DNA of 64,000 nucleotides from Actinocorallia populi (GCF_002995495.1 NZ_PVZV01000008.1:333788-397787), one strand, 5' to 3'. Positions 7,935 to 16,280 are shown, counted from the stretch's first letter. The notes: generated by a model from the letters alone, not told the origin. Translations and numbers: made by a program.

Positions 7935-8463
7935 GTGCTCTTCACCGTCGCCTACGAGATGCTCGGATCGGCGGCCGACGCGGAGGACGTCCTCCAGGAG
8001 ACCTGGCTGCGGTGGGCCGAAGATCGCCTACCGCGCCCGCCGGCACGTCGACGCCCGCCACCCGCGCCGGGCGGCCTCGGCCGGTGAGACCCGGGCGGCT
8101 CTGGAGTCGTTCCGGCGCGCGCTCGAGACCGGGGACCTGCGGGGCCTCCTCGACGTGCTCGCCCCCGAGGTCGTCTATCTGGGCGACGGCGGCGGCATCA
8201 AGCAAGCCGTTCCGCGGCCGGTCGTCGGCGCGGGCGAGGTGGCGCGCCTGCTCGCCGCCGGAATCGGCAAGGTCGGGAACGCGTTCGCCTTCGGCCCCGC
8301 CGTGGTCAACGGCAACCCGGCCCTCCTCGTCCATCTGGACGGGGAGTTCGACGGAGTCGTGGCCGTCCGCGTCGAGGACGCCCGTATCACCGGCCTCTAC
8401 TTCGTCCGAAACCCGGAGAAACTCTCCCGCATCACATCCGAGACGCCGCTCACGCTGCGCTGA
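7935..8463 (+). pseudogene. Remnant of an ECF41 (SigJ-like) sigma factor with internal deletion
   Basis: Bases 7935-8020 encode VLFTVAYEMLGSAADAEDVL and QETWLRWA, the region 2 start of ECF41 sigma factors. About 90-100 residues (end of sigma-2, linker, most of sigma-4) are then missing. The sequence resumes in another frame as IAYRARRHVDARHPR, followed by the ECF41-specific SnoaL-like C-terminal domain (GDLRGLLDVLAPEVVYLGD ... VEDARITGLYFVRNPEKL), ending TGA 8463. Loss of the DNA-binding core plus the frame change means no working sigma factor can be made. A stand-alone C-terminal domain from ATG 8155 is conceivable but has no good ribosome site. Confidence 0.85.
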
Positions 8464-8474
8464 GCCCCTGGCGA

Positions 8475-8513
8475 ACGGCGAAGGGCCCGGAAGACCTCCG
8501 GGCCCTTCGCCGT
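8475..8513. terminator. Bidirectional terminator
   Basis: Perfect 17-base arms (8475-8491 and 8497-8513) around the loop AGACC. The core is GGCGAAGGGCCCGGA and its complement. It separates the rightward sigma remnant from the leftward ipdC gene that ends at 8522. Confidence 0.85.
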
Positions 8514-8521
8514 GCGGTGGA

Positions 8522-9565
8522 CTACTGCAGGTCGATGCCGCGGATCTGCTTCTCGGCCTGGGTGACGATGCTCTCGATGAGCTCCCCGCAGGTGGGCAGG
8601 GAGTCGATGAGCGCGACGACCTGGCCGGAGGCCATGACGCCGAGGTCGGGGCGGCCGTCGACCATGGCGGCCTTGAGCAGCATGGGGGTGTTGGCGGCCA
8701 TGAGGACCTGGGACCAGGTGAGGTCCTTGCCGTGCTTCATCGCCAGACCGTCCTGGATCATGGTCTTCCAGGACTGGCCGGAGATCTTCTTGAAGCGGGC
8801 GGCGTTGCCGACGGCGCGCAGCGTGCGCGAGACGGGGTTGGTCGCCTCCAGCTCGGTCACCAGCTCGCTCTGCAGGACGCGGTGGGGCATGCCGTCGACC
8901 TGGCGGGTGACCAGGGTGTCGTTCTTGCCCAGGTAGACCTGCTTGACGGCCTCCGGCACGGAGCTGTCGGCCGTCAGGAGGAAGCGGGTGCCCATGGCGA
9001 CGCCCGCGGCGCCGTACATGAGGGCGGCGGCCAGGCCGCGGCCGTCGTAGAAGCCGCCCGCCGCGATGACGGGGATGTCCACGGCGTCGACGACCTGGGG
9101 GAGCAGGACGGTCGTGGCGACGGCGCCGGTGTGGCCGCCGCCCTCGCCGCCCTGCACCAGGACGGCGTCCGCGCCCCACGCCGCGACCTTCTCGGCGTGG
9201 CGGCGGGCGCCGACCGAGGGGATCACGACCAGGCCCGCGTCCTTGAGCTTGGCGATGAGCTCCTGCTTGGGCGCCAGCGCGAACGACGCGACCTTCACGC
9301 CCTCGCGGATCATGAGGTCGATCCGGGCCTTGGCGTCGGTGGCGTCGGCGCGCAGGTTCACGCCGAACGGGGCGTCGGTGCGCTCCTTGACCTCGTGGAT
9401 GGCGTCCTCGAGCTGCTTGAGCGTCATCGTCGCCGACGCCAGGATGCCCAGGCCCCCGGCGTTGGCGACCGCCGAGACGAGCTTGGGCCCGGCGACCCAG
9501 CCCATGCCGGTCTGCACGACCGGGTGGCGGACGCCGACGAGCTCCGTCAGCGCGGTGCGGATCAT
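8522..9565 (-). CDS. ipdC: IpdC-like flavin-dependent oxidoreductase (nitronate monooxygenase family), steroid C/D-ring catabolism
   Basis: 347 residues with the FMN-binding TIM barrel of the 2-nitropropane dioxygenase/nitronate monooxygenase family: HPVVQTGMGWVAGPKLV, GADAVLVQGGEGGGHTG, DIPVIAAGGFYDGRG and ALMYGAAGVAMGTRFL (phosphate-binding Gly loops). Alone this would be ambiguous. Position directly after ipdA and ipdB in the order echA20-ipdA-ipdB-ipdC matches mycobacterial Rv3550-Rv3553 exactly. There IpdC dehydrogenates the indane-dione CoA intermediate before ring opening. The start overlaps the ipdB stop (ATGA). Last gene of the operon; the terminator at 8475-8513 follows. Confidence 0.9.
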   Translation of the reverse strand: MIRTALTELVGVRHPVVQTGMGWVAGPKLVSAVANAGGLGILASATMTLKQLEDAIHEVKERTDAPFGVNLRADATDAKARIDLMIREGVKVASFALAPKQELIAKLKDAGLVVIPSVGARRHAEKVAAWGADAVLVQGGEGGGHTGAVATTVLLPQVVDAVDIPVIAAGGFYDGRGLAAALMYGAAGVAMGTRFLLTADSSVPEAVKQVYLGKNDTLVTRQVDGMPHRVLQSELVTELEATNPVSRTLRAVGNAARFKKISGQSWKTMIQDGLAMKHGKDLTWSQVLMAANTPMLLKAAMVDGRPDLGVMASGQVVALIDSLPTCGELIESIVTQAEKQIRGIDLQ

Positions 9566-10287
9566 GACTTGACCTCGCGGTCGCGCAGGCCGCGCGGGTC
9601 CAGGACCTCGCGCAGGACCTTCAGCTCCTCGTCGGTCGGGGTGCGGGACTCGGGGACCTCGTCGGGGATGACCAGCTCGAAGCCGGTCTGCTCCACGACG
9701 GTCTCCACCGCGACGCCCGGGTGCACCGAGCGCAGCCGCATCCGGCGGTCCTCGGTCTCGAAGTCCAGGACGCACAGGTCGGTGATGACGCGGCGGATCT
9801 CGTGGGCGCCGTTGTTCCAGCCGACACCGCTGATCATGTCCACCTTCTCGGTGAACACCCGGGTGGAGTGCCGGGAGATCCAGTACGACGTCGGGTTGCA
9901 GCGGGTGTTGCCGGGAGCCCCCCGCGAGCCCAGGAGCTGGGACTTCGGCTGGGCCCAGTCGCCGACGCACGAGATGTTCGTGTTGCCGTGCGCGTCGATC
10001 TGGGACGCGCCCATCATGACGTGGCGGCGGCCGTTGAGGACCAGCCACAGGTGGTCGCGGAACGGCATCCAGCCCTCGACGTCGCCGGCCTTGGCGCCGA
10101 ACGGGATCGGCTCGGCCGTCAGCAGCGGGCCGCCGTCGGTGGTGAGCAGGTCCGGCTCGAACGTCGAGCGGGCCAGGCGGGCGCCCAGGACGGAGCAGGT
10201 GCCCATGGCGGCGGCGAGGATCTCGCCGTCGCCGCGCCAGGCGTCGGCGCAGGCGGTGACGCAGATCTCGGCTCGGGTCACGGTCAC
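9562..10287 (-). CDS. ipdB: IpdB-like subunit of the COCHEA-CoA ring-opening hydrolase
   Basis: 241 residues from GTG 10287, overlapping the ipdA stop (GTGA). It resembles the beta subunit of class I CoA-transferases: TRAEICVTACADAWRGDGE at the start, GASQIDAHGNTNIS, and a C-terminal region rich in R/V/E (RLRSVHPGVAVETV). With IpdA it forms the heteromer that hydrolyses the last steroid ring (C ring) of COCHEA-CoA, an activity that diverged from CoA transfer. Stoichiometric expression is suggested by the overlap on both sides. Confidence 0.9.
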   Translation of the reverse strand: MTVTRAEICVTACADAWRGDGEILAAAMGTCSVLGARLARSTFEPDLLTTDGGPLLTAEPIPFGAKAGDVEGWMPFRDHLWLVLNGRRHVMMGASQIDAHGNTNISCVGDWAQPKSQLLGSRGAPGNTRCNPTSYWISRHSTRVFTEKVDMISGVGWNNGAHEIRRVITDLCVLDFETEDRRMRLRSVHPGVAVETVVEQTGFELVIPDEVPESRTPTDEELKVLREVLDPRGLRDREVKS

Positions 10288-11036
10288 TTTCCGGCCTCCT
10301 CGACGTAGGACTTCTGGCGGGCCTCGTCACGGGGGTAGTCCGGGAGGCATTCGGTGAATCCGGCGCCGCCGGGCACTTCCACCACGCCGGCGGTGTGCAT
10401 GCGGCTGACCAGCAGCGTGGAGGGGTGGCCCTCGAAGCGCTCGACGAGCTGCTCGCACGAGAGGTACGTGCGGGTCGCGGCCTTGGCGAACAGGTCGTCC
10501 ATGTACGGGTCCATGCCCAGGTACTGGCCGTTGCCGCGGGCGTCGGCGCGGTTCATGTGCACGAACGCGACGTCGAGCTTCAGCGCGGGCACGGCGACGA
10601 GCTCCTCATCGCCGTACGGGTCGGTGACCGTCTTGAGCTGGGGGGCGTACTTGAGCACGTCCGAGCCGATGCCGACGGGGGTCGGCAGGAAGGGCAGGCG
10701 GTGCGCGGCCGCGTACAGGCCGAACATGAACATGCCCTCGTCGTACTCGGTGAACTCGATGGCGCCGGTCTGGCGCGCCTTGCGGAAGTACGGCTCCAGC
10801 GCGATCGAGTCGAGCGTGACGAACGGCGCGACGACCCGCTTGACCTTGCCCGCGGCGCACAGCATGCCGACGTCGGGCCCGCCGTAGGACACGACGGTCA
10901 GGTCCCGCACGTCGGTCTTGCACAGCGCCTCGACGAGGGCCATCGGCTTGCGCCGCGAGCCCCACCCGCCGATGCCGAGCGTCATGCCGCTCTCGACGTT
11001 GCCGACGATCTCCTCGACCGAGATGACCTTGCTCAT
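10284..11036 (-). CDS. ipdA: IpdA-like subunit of the COCHEA-CoA ring-opening hydrolase
   Basis: 250 residues. The stretch SGMTLGIGGWGSRRKPM (about residues 16-32) followed by DLTVVSYGGPDVGMLCAAG and KVKRVV is characteristic of IpdA and distinguishes it from true CoA-transferases. FTEYDEGMF holds the acidic residues of the active-site region. The protein is about 40 residues shorter at the C-terminus than mycobacterial IpdA as I recall it (about 292). The start overlaps the echA20 stop (ATGA). Role: partner of IpdB in hydrolytic opening of the final steroid ring in the cytoplasm. Confidence 0.92.
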   Translation of the reverse strand: MSKVISVEEIVGNVESGMTLGIGGWGSRRKPMALVEALCKTDVRDLTVVSYGGPDVGMLCAAGKVKRVVAPFVTLDSIALEPYFRKARQTGAIEFTEYDEGMFMFGLYAAAHRLPFLPTPVGIGSDVLKYAPQLKTVTDPYGDEELVAVPALKLDVAFVHMNRADARGNGQYLGMDPYMDDLFAKAATRTYLSCEQLVERFEGHPSTLLVSRMHTAGVVEVPGGAGFTECLPDYPRDEARQKSYVEEAGK

Positions 11037-11785
11037 TTGCTGCTGCCCTCCACGAACGCGTCGCGGTGCCGGTCGCCGGCGCCCTGAAGATTGAGTTCGA
11101 AGGTGAAGCCCTGCTCGAAGCGGTAGGAGCGGTTGACGTCGACGGGGTCGATGCCGTTCAGGCACTCCTTGGCGCGGCGGATCACGAACGGGTCCATGAC
11201 CGCGATGCCGCCGGCGACCTCCATGGCCTTGGCCCGCAGCTCCTCGCGCGGCACGACCGCGTGGACGGAGCCGAACGCGTGCAGCTGGGCGGCGGTGGCC
11301 GTCTGGGCCGTGTAGACCATGGCGCGCATCAGGTGCTGCGGCACGAGGCGGGCCAGGTGGGTGGCCGCGCCGAGCGCGCCCTGCTTGACCTCGGGGAGCC
11401 CGAAGGTGGCGTCCTCGGCGGCCACGACGACGTCGGCGTTGCCGACCAGGCCGATGCCGCCGCCCAGGCAGAAGCCGTGCACGGCCGCGACGACCGGGAC
11501 CTCGCACTCGTAGACGGCCTTGAACGCGGCGTGGCAGCCGCGGTTGGCGCCGAGGAGGGCGTCGAAGCCCTCGGTGCGCTGCATCTCCTTGATGTCGACG
11601 CCCGCGTTGAAGCCGCGGCCCTCGGAACGCAGCACGACCACGCGGACCTCGGGGTCGCGGCCCGCCGCGGTGACGGCGTCGGCGAGGTCGAACCACCCCT
11701 GGACGGTCAGGGCGTTGACGGGCGGGGCGTCGACGACGATCTCGGCGATCCCGTCCTGCCCCTTCGTGGTGGTGAGGATTCCCAT
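11033..11785 (-). CDS. echA20: EchA20-like enoyl-CoA hydratase/hydrolase (crotonase fold), D-ring opening
   Basis: 250 residues of crotonase fold: APPVNALTVQGW, EGRGFNAGVDIKEM and VHGFCLGGGIGLVGNADVV (oxyanion-hole glycine), ATFGLPEVKQGALGAATHL. In mycobacteria EchA20 is not a simple hydratase but hydrolyses the D ring of the indane CoA ester before IpdAB acts. The neighbours support that assignment. First gene of the leftward operon; a weak AAGG ribosome site precedes ATG 11785, and a perfect palindrome lies 20 bases upstream (11805-11820). Confidence 0.92.
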   Translation of the reverse strand: MGILTTTKGQDGIAEIVVDAPPVNALTVQGWFDLADAVTAAGRDPEVRVVVLRSEGRGFNAGVDIKEMQRTEGFDALLGANRGCHAAFKAVYECEVPVVAAVHGFCLGGGIGLVGNADVVVAAEDATFGLPEVKQGALGAATHLARLVPQHLMRAMVYTAQTATAAQLHAFGSVHAVVPREELRAKAMEVAGGIAVMDPFVIRRAKECLNGIDPVDVNRSYRFEQGFTFELNLQGAGDRHRDAFVEGSSK

Positions 11786-11804
11786 AAGCTACCTTCGGTC
11801 TCAA

Positions 11805-11820
11805 TCTAACATTTGTTAGA
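11805..11820. promoter_or_regulatory. Perfect palindrome, probable operator shared by echA20-ipdABC and the divergent SDR gene
   Basis: TCTAACATTTGTTAGA: arms TCTAAC and GTTAGA around ATTT. It lies in the 91-bp divergent gap, 20 bases from the echA20 start. It resembles TetR-family sites but does not fit either mycobacterial consensus I know: KstR (TnnAACnnGTTnnA) has two bases between AAC and GTT, here there are four, and KstR2 uses CAAG/CTTG. No tetR gene is adjacent. Confidence 0.6.
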
Positions 11821-11876
11821 ACGTAGCAGGCGGGCCCCAGGGCCGTCACGCCCGATCCCACTGGACGGAGTTGCCA

Positions 11877-12782
11877 ATGATCTGCAAGGACCGCGTGGTC
11901 ATCGTCACCGGAGCAGGCCGCGGCCTCGGCCGCGCCCACGCGCTGGAGTTCGCCCGCCAGGGCGCCAAGGTCGTCGTCAACGACCTCGGCGTCAGCCGCG
12001 ACGGCAGCGGAGACCAGACCGAGGGCCCCGCGGCCGAGGTCGTCGCCGAGATCAGGGCCATGGGCGGCGAGGCCGTGGCCAGCCCGCACGACATCGCCAC
12101 CGACGACGGCGCCAAGGCGCTCGTCCAGCTGGCGGTCGAGACCTTCGGGCGGCTGGACGTCCTGGTCAACAACGCCGGCTTCCTGCGCGACCGCATGCTC
12201 ATCAACCTGGGCGAGGACGAGTGGGACGCCGTCATGCGCGTCCACCTCAAGGGGCACTTCCTGCCGCTGAAGCACGCCGGCCAGTACTGGCGGGCCGAGT
12301 CCAAGGCGGGCCGGCAGCCCGACGCGCGGATCATCAACACCTCCTCCGGCGCGGGCCTGCTGGGCAGCGTCGGGCAGGGCAACTACTCCGCGGCCAAGGC
12401 CGGGATCGTCGGCCTGACCCTGGTGGCCTCCGCCGAGCTCGGCCGCTACGGCGTCACCGTCAACGCGATCGCGCCCGCCGCCCGCACCCGCATGACCGAG
12501 GAGGTCTTCGCGGCGACCATGGCCAAGCCCGGCGAGGACGAGTTCGACGCGATGGCGCCGGAGAACGTCTCCCCGACCGTGGTGTGGCTGGGCTCCCCGC
12601 TGGCGGCGGACGTCACCGGACGGGTCTTCGAGCTCGAGGGCGGCAAGATCACCGTCATGGAGGGCTTCCGCCACGGCCCGACGGTCGACAAGGGCGAGCG
12701 CTGGGACCCCGCGGACGTCGACACCGCCGTTCGGGATCTTCTGGCCAAGTCCGCCACTCCTGAGCCTGTTTATGGCGCTTAG
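11877..12782 (+). CDS. Short-chain dehydrogenase, Rv3548c-like (MFE-2-type), steroid C/D-ring catabolism
   Basis: 301 residues from ATG 11877; GGAG six bases upstream decides for it over TTG 11871, which would abut the site. Cofactor motif TGAGRGLGRAH, then the NDLGVSRDGSG insertion typical of peroxisomal multifunctional-enzyme-type hydroxyacyl-CoA dehydrogenases, NNAG, Ser in NTSSGAG, and YSAAK (Tyr/Lys). The long tail ending PEPVYGA is shared with mycobacterial Rv3548c, which sits in the same ring-C/D gene group. It probably oxidises or reduces a hydroxyacyl-CoA intermediate. Divergent from echA20 and likely co-regulated through 11805-11820. Confidence 0.88.
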   Translation: MICKDRVVIVTGAGRGLGRAHALEFARQGAKVVVNDLGVSRDGSGDQTEGPAAEVVAEIRAMGGEAVASPHDIATDDGAKALVQLAVETFGRLDVLVNNAGFLRDRMLINLGEDEWDAVMRVHLKGHFLPLKHAGQYWRAESKAGRQPDARIINTSSGAGLLGSVGQGNYSAAKAGIVGLTLVASAELGRYGVTVNAIAPAARTRMTEEVFAATMAKPGEDEFDAMAPENVSPTVVWLGSPLAADVTGRVFELEGGKITVMEGFRHGPTVDKGERWDPADVDTAVRDLLAKSATPEPVYGA

Positions 12783-12831
12783 ACCGATCCACTCCCATCC
12801 AGCGGGATGAGAGGCAGCGGTTCCCGCTCGC

Positions 12832-12843
12832 CGGTACGTACCG
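12832..12843. promoter_or_regulatory. Palindrome just upstream of hsaE
   Basis: CGGTACGTACCG is a perfect 12-base palindrome ending 8 bases before the hsaE start codon. There is no convincing Shine-Dalgarno sequence between it and the ATG, so it could overlap the transcription start of a leaderless mRNA, or be an operator. Seen directly; function inferred. Confidence 0.35.
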
Positions 12844-12851
12844 TCTTGGTC

Positions 12852-13634
12852 ATGCTGACCCAGGACGACCGGCGAGCGGCAGCCGGCCTGCTGTACACCG
12901 CCGAGCTGGAGCGGGCCCCCATGGCCCCGTTGACCGAGGCCTTCCCGGCCATCGACGCGGTCGACGCCTACGAGATCCAGCTCCTCAACATCAAACGCAA
13001 GCTCGACGCGGGCGCCGTCATCCACGGCCACAAGGTGGGTCTTTCGTCTGAGGCCATGCAGCGGATGATGGGCGTCGACGAACCCGACTACGGGCACCTC
13101 CTGGACGACATGGCGCTGCGCCAGGACGTCCCGGTCGAGATCGCCCGCTACTGCTACCCCCGGGTGGAGGTCGAGGTCGGCTTCGTGCTCGGCAAGGACC
13201 TCCCCGGCGAGGACTGCACCGAAGAGGACGTGCTCGAGGCCACCGAACGGGTCGTGCCGTCCCTGGAGCTCATCGACAGCCGCATCCGCGACTGGAAGAT
13301 CAAGCTCGCCGACACCATCGCGGACAACGCCTCCTCCGCCGGGTACGTCATCGGCGAGGGCGTCTCCCCGGCCGGGATCGACCTGAAGGCCATCGACGCG
13401 ACGCTCACCCGCGACGGGGAGTTCGTCGTCTCCGGCCGCTCCGACGCCGTCCTGGGCAACCCCGTCACCGCCGTGGCATGGCTGGCGCGCAAGGTCGCCT
13501 CCTTCGGGGTGCGCCTCCACGCCGGCCACGTCATCCTGCCCGGTTCCTGCACCCGGGCGATCGACGTCGCCGCGGGACAGACCTTCACCGCCGAGTTCAC
13601 CGGCCTCGGCTCCGTCTCTCTCACCTTCGAGTAA
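12852..13634 (+). CDS. hsaE: 2-hydroxypenta/hexa-2,4-dienoate hydratase (HsaE-like)
   Basis: 260 residues from ATG 12852 (MLTQDDRRAAAGLL), the normal start and length for this family. An upstream in-frame ATG at 12807 would add a basic leader with no support. MhpD/HpcG-type hydratase motifs: IHGHKVGLSSEAMQ, PRVEVEVGFVLGKDLP (metal-binding acids), VPSLELIDSRI, DNASSAGYVIG, and VILPGSCTRAID near the end. It hydrates the C6 dienoate released from steroid rings A/B by HsaD. First gene of hsaE-hsaG-hsaF. Confidence 0.93.
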   Translation: MLTQDDRRAAAGLLYTAELERAPMAPLTEAFPAIDAVDAYEIQLLNIKRKLDAGAVIHGHKVGLSSEAMQRMMGVDEPDYGHLLDDMALRQDVPVEIARYCYPRVEVEVGFVLGKDLPGEDCTEEDVLEATERVVPSLELIDSRIRDWKIKLADTIADNASSAGYVIGEGVSPAGIDLKAIDATLTRDGEFVVSGRSDAVLGNPVTAVAWLARKVASFGVRLHAGHVILPGSCTRAIDVAAGQTFTAEFTGLGSVSLTFE

Positions 13635-13643
13635 GGGGTGATC

Positions 13644-14534
13644 ATGGCAACCGCCGCCATCGTCGGTCCCGGCAACATCGGCACCGACCTGCTGTACAAG
13701 CTCCTGCGCAGTGAGCACATCGAACCCCGCTACATGATCGGCGTCGACCCCGAGTCGCCCGGCCTCAAGCGCGCCGCCGGCCTGGGCCTGGAGACCAGCC
13801 ACGAGGGCGTCGACTGGCTGCTGTCCCGCGACGAGCTGCCCGACCTGGTCTTCGACGCCACCAGCGCCTACGTGCACCGCGCCGACGCCCCCCGCTACAA
13901 GGCGGCCGGCATCCGCGCGATCGACCTGACGCCCGCCGCCGTCGGCCCCGCGGTCGTCCCGCCCGCCAACCTGCTCGAGCACATCGGCGAGGACAACGTC
14001 AGCCTCATCACGTGCGGCGGCCAGGCGACCATCCCCATGGTCTACGCCGTCTCGCGCATCGTGCCCGTCGAGTACGCCGAGATCGTCGCCTCCGTGGCGT
14101 CGGAGTCGGCAGGCCCCGGCACCCGCGCCAACATCGACGAGTTCACCAAGACGACCGCGCGCGGCGTCGAGACGATCGGCGGCGCCGCCAGGGGCAAGGC
14201 CATCATCATCCTCAACCCGGCCGACCCGCCGCCGCTGATGCGCGACACGGTGTTCTGCGCGATCCCGGCCGACGCCGACCGCGACAAGATCACCGAGTCG
14301 GTGCTGGACGTCGTCGCGGCCGTGCAGGAGTACGTGCCCGGCTACCGGCTGCGCGCCGAGCCGCAGTACGACGACCCGACGCCGATCAGCGGCGGCCTGG
14401 CCCGCGTCGCGATCTTCCTGGAGGTGGAGGGCGCCGGCGACTTCCTGCCGCCCTACTCCGGCAACCTCGACATCATGACCGCCGCCGCCACGAAGGTCGG
14501 CGAAGAGTTCGCCAAGCAGATCGCGGGAGCCTGA
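13644..14534 (+). CDS. hsaG: Acylating acetaldehyde/propanal dehydrogenase (HsaG-like)
   Basis: 296 residues. ATG 13644 is preceded by AAGGGG; the in-frame GTG at 13638 is part of that site. N-terminal [15 protein letters not shown] binds NAD. The catalytic Cys ~124 lies in [11 protein letters not shown], with [12 protein letters not shown] and the C-terminal [10 protein letters not shown] segment that contacts the aldolase. It converts the aldehyde channelled from HsaF (propanal in steroid degradation) to propionyl-CoA. Ten bases after hsaE and two before hsaF, as in other HsaG-HsaF complexes. Confidence 0.95.
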   Translation: MATAAIVGPGNIGTDLLYKLLRSEHIEPRYMIGVDPESPGLKRAAGLGLETSHEGVDWLLSRDELPDLVFDATSAYVHRADAPRYKAAGIRAIDLTPAAVGPAVVPPANLLEHIGEDNVSLITCGGQATIPMVYAVSRIVPVEYAEIVASVASESAGPGTRANIDEFTKTTARGVETIGGAARGKAIIILNPADPPPLMRDTVFCAIPADADRDKITESVLDVVAAVQEYVPGYRLRAEPQYDDPTPISGGLARVAIFLEVEGAGDFLPPYSGNLDIMTAAATKVGEEFAKQIAGA

Positions 14535-14536
14535 CC

Positions 14537-15565
14537 ATGCCGTACAACGACGAATGGGACATCCGTATCACGGACTCGTCCCTGCGTGACGGGTCCCACC
14601 ACAAGCGCCACCAGTTCACCGTCGACGAGGTCGTCTCCATCGTCGAGGCCCTGGACGACGCGGGCGTGCCCGTCATCGAGGTGACCCACGGCGACGGGCT
14701 CGGCGGCTCGTCCTTCAACTACGGGTTCTCCAGGACGCCCGAGCAGGAGCTGATCAAGGCGGCGGCGAAGACCGCCAAGCGCGCCAAGATCGCCTTCCTG
14801 ATGCTGCCGGGCGTCGGCGTGAAGGACGACATCCGCGAGTCCGCGGACAACGGCGGCTCCATCTGCCGTATCGCCACGCACTGCACCGAGGCGGACGTCT
14901 CCATCCAGCACTTCGGCCTCGCCCGCGAGCTGGGCCTGGAGACCGTCGGCTTCCTGATGATGTCGCACACCCAGCCGCCGGAGGTGCTCGCCAAGCAGGC
15001 CCGCATCATGGCCGACGCGGGCTGCCAGTGCGTCTACATCGTCGACTCGGCGGGCGCGCTCATCCTCGAGCAGACCTCCGACCGCATCTCCGCCCTCGTG
15101 GCGGAGCTGGGGAACGACGCCCAGGTCGGCTTCCACGGCCACGAGAACCTGGGCCTCGGCGTCGCCAACAGCATCGCCGCCGTCCGCGCGGGCGCCCTGC
15201 AGATCGACGGCTCCGTCCGCCGCTTCGGCGCCGGCGCCGGCAACACCGCGGTCGAGGCGTTCGCCGCCGTCTGCGACAAGCTCGACATCAAGACCGGCAT
15301 CGACGTCATGAAGATCGTCGACGCCGCCGAGGACGTCGTCCGCCCCACCATGCCGTCGGAGTGCAACCTCGGCCGCATGGAGATCATGATGGGCTACGCC
15401 GGCGTCTACTCGAGCTTCCTCAAGCACGCGGGAGCCCAGGCCGAGCGCTACGGCGTCTCGGGCGCGGAGATCCTCCTGCGCGCCGGCCAGCGCAAGCTCA
15501 TCGGCGGCCAGGAGGACCAGCTCATCGACATCGCCCTCGAACTGGCGGCCGAGAAGAAGTCCTGA
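14537..15565 (+). CDS. hsaF: 4-hydroxy-2-oxoacid aldolase (HsaF-like, DmpG family)
   Basis: 342 residues, family-standard. DmpG motifs: [17 protein letters not shown] (Arg and metal Asp), [29 protein letters not shown] (the HxH manganese ligands), and the C-terminal dehydrogenase-contact region. It cleaves 4-hydroxy-2-oxohexanoate to pyruvate and propanal and passes the aldehyde to HsaG through a tunnel. Followed by a strong terminator at 15578-15615, closing the operon. Confidence 0.95.
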   Translation: MPYNDEWDIRITDSSLRDGSHHKRHQFTVDEVVSIVEALDDAGVPVIEVTHGDGLGGSSFNYGFSRTPEQELIKAAAKTAKRAKIAFLMLPGVGVKDDIRESADNGGSICRIATHCTEADVSIQHFGLARELGLETVGFLMMSHTQPPEVLAKQARIMADAGCQCVYIVDSAGALILEQTSDRISALVAELGNDAQVGFHGHENLGLGVANSIAAVRAGALQIDGSVRRFGAGAGNTAVEAFAAVCDKLDIKTGIDVMKIVDAAEDVVRPTMPSECNLGRMEIMMGYAGVYSSFLKHAGAQAERYGVSGAEILLRAGQRKLIGGQEDQLIDIALELAAEKKS

Positions 15566-15577
15566 CCCTCCCTCCCC

Positions 15578-15615
15578 GACGGGCGGCTCCTCCCTCTCTC
15601 CAGGAGCCGCCCGTC
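15578..15615 (+). terminator. Rho-independent-type terminator after hsaF
   Basis: Arms GACGGGCGGCTCCT (15578-15591) and AGGAGCCGCCCGTC (15602-15615), 14 perfect pairs, 10-base loop, then CCCCTTT. It begins 12 bases after the hsaF stop. Confidence 0.85.
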
Positions 15616-15648
15616 CCCCTTTCCACCACGGCCTGCATGAGCACACGC

Positions 15649-16044
15649 CTACAGGCCGATGACGCGCACCCGCGATCCGCACAGCTTGATCATGTCTTCG
15701 GCATCGGACGTGAGCACCGCCACCGGCCCTGGTAGGCGTAGCGCCACTTCAGCGACCATGGCGTCGATGGCGTACTTGTGCCCGTGCAGCCCTGCCCCCT
15801 TCAGGAGTTGGGCGCTGCGGCGGGCACTCTCCTTGGTCACCGCCTCTACCCGGATACGGGACAACAGCCGGTTCAGGCGAGCCGTGTCCACGCCCCCGTA
15901 CGAAACCTCGATGATCGTCGCAGCCGACATGGCGACATCGACCCCGTCGCGCTCCGCCTGCTCCAAGAGCCGCATCACTTTACGGTCCTGGTCGATCCAC
16001 GAGGAGAGACCCTGTGAGTCGAGCACCAGCGACTCGACGTTCAC
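15649..16044 (-). CDS. PIN-domain ribonuclease toxin (VapC-like)
   Basis: 131 residues from GTG 16044. PIN-domain acids are present: VLDSQGLSSW (first Asp), MSAATIIEVSYGG (Glu), HGHKYAIDAMVAEVA (Asp) and VLTSDAEDM (Asp). These four acids chelate Mg for RNA cleavage. It overlaps the upstream antitoxin by GTGA, the usual toxin-antitoxin layout. It sits at the edge of a short stretch of gene debris, consistent with accessory DNA. Confidence 0.88.
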   Translation of the reverse strand: MNVESLVLDSQGLSSWIDQDRKVMRLLEQAERDGVDVAMSAATIIEVSYGGVDTARLNRLLSRIRVEAVTKESARRSAQLLKGAGLHGHKYAIDAMVAEVALRLPGPVAVLTSDAEDMIKLCGSRVRVIGL

Positions 16045-16280
16045 GCCACGCGCTCCCCCCCGTCGATCCCGTGCAGGAGCACGTGGGCCTCAGCCATCTC
16101 TTCATCGGTGAACGCACCGAATTCATCTTGGTAGCGGTCCAGCTCCTCCCGTAGAAGTCTGCGCCGCTCAGCCCGTTCCGCCAGCTCGGTGATGTAGCCG
16201 GAGACGTTGTCCGTATGCGATTTCATGCTCTCCAGCAGCTCTGCCGGCAGTGTGATCGTTACTTTCTTCGTCTTCGCCAT
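16041..16280 (-). CDS. Ribbon-helix-helix antitoxin (VapB-like)
   Basis: 79 residues, MAKTKKVTITLPAELLESM. The N-terminal strand KKVTITLP and following helices fit a CopG/RHH DNA-binding domain, and the acidic C-terminal half (EELDRYQDEFGAFTDEEM) would wrap the PIN toxin. ATG 16280 lacks a strong ribosome site. The dyad CGGT-GTT-ACCG (16296-16306) just upstream is a candidate autoregulatory operator. Coupled to the toxin by a 4-base overlap. Confidence 0.85.
   Translation of the reverse strand: MAKTKKVTITLPAELLESMKSHTDNVSGYITELAERAERRRLLREELDRYQDEFGAFTDEEMAEAHVLLHGIDGGERVA

Noticed and set aside
11805..11820. Assignment of the echA20 palindrome as a KstR or KstR2 box
   Set aside because: Half-site spacing is four bases, not the two of KstR, and it lacks the CAAG/CTTG of KstR2. 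Kept only as an operator for an unknown regulator.
10284..13982. Very long open frame on the minus strand (over 1200 codons) across ipdA, echA20, the SDR and hsaE
   Set aside because: Only the part coding IpdA (10284-11036) has family motifs; the rest is low-complexity R/G/A/V/D sequence produced by reading G/C-rich genes in the wrong frame. Similar shadows over 8.5-10.3, 22.3-25.5, 27.8-30.3 and 35.0-37.2 kb were dismissed for the same reason.
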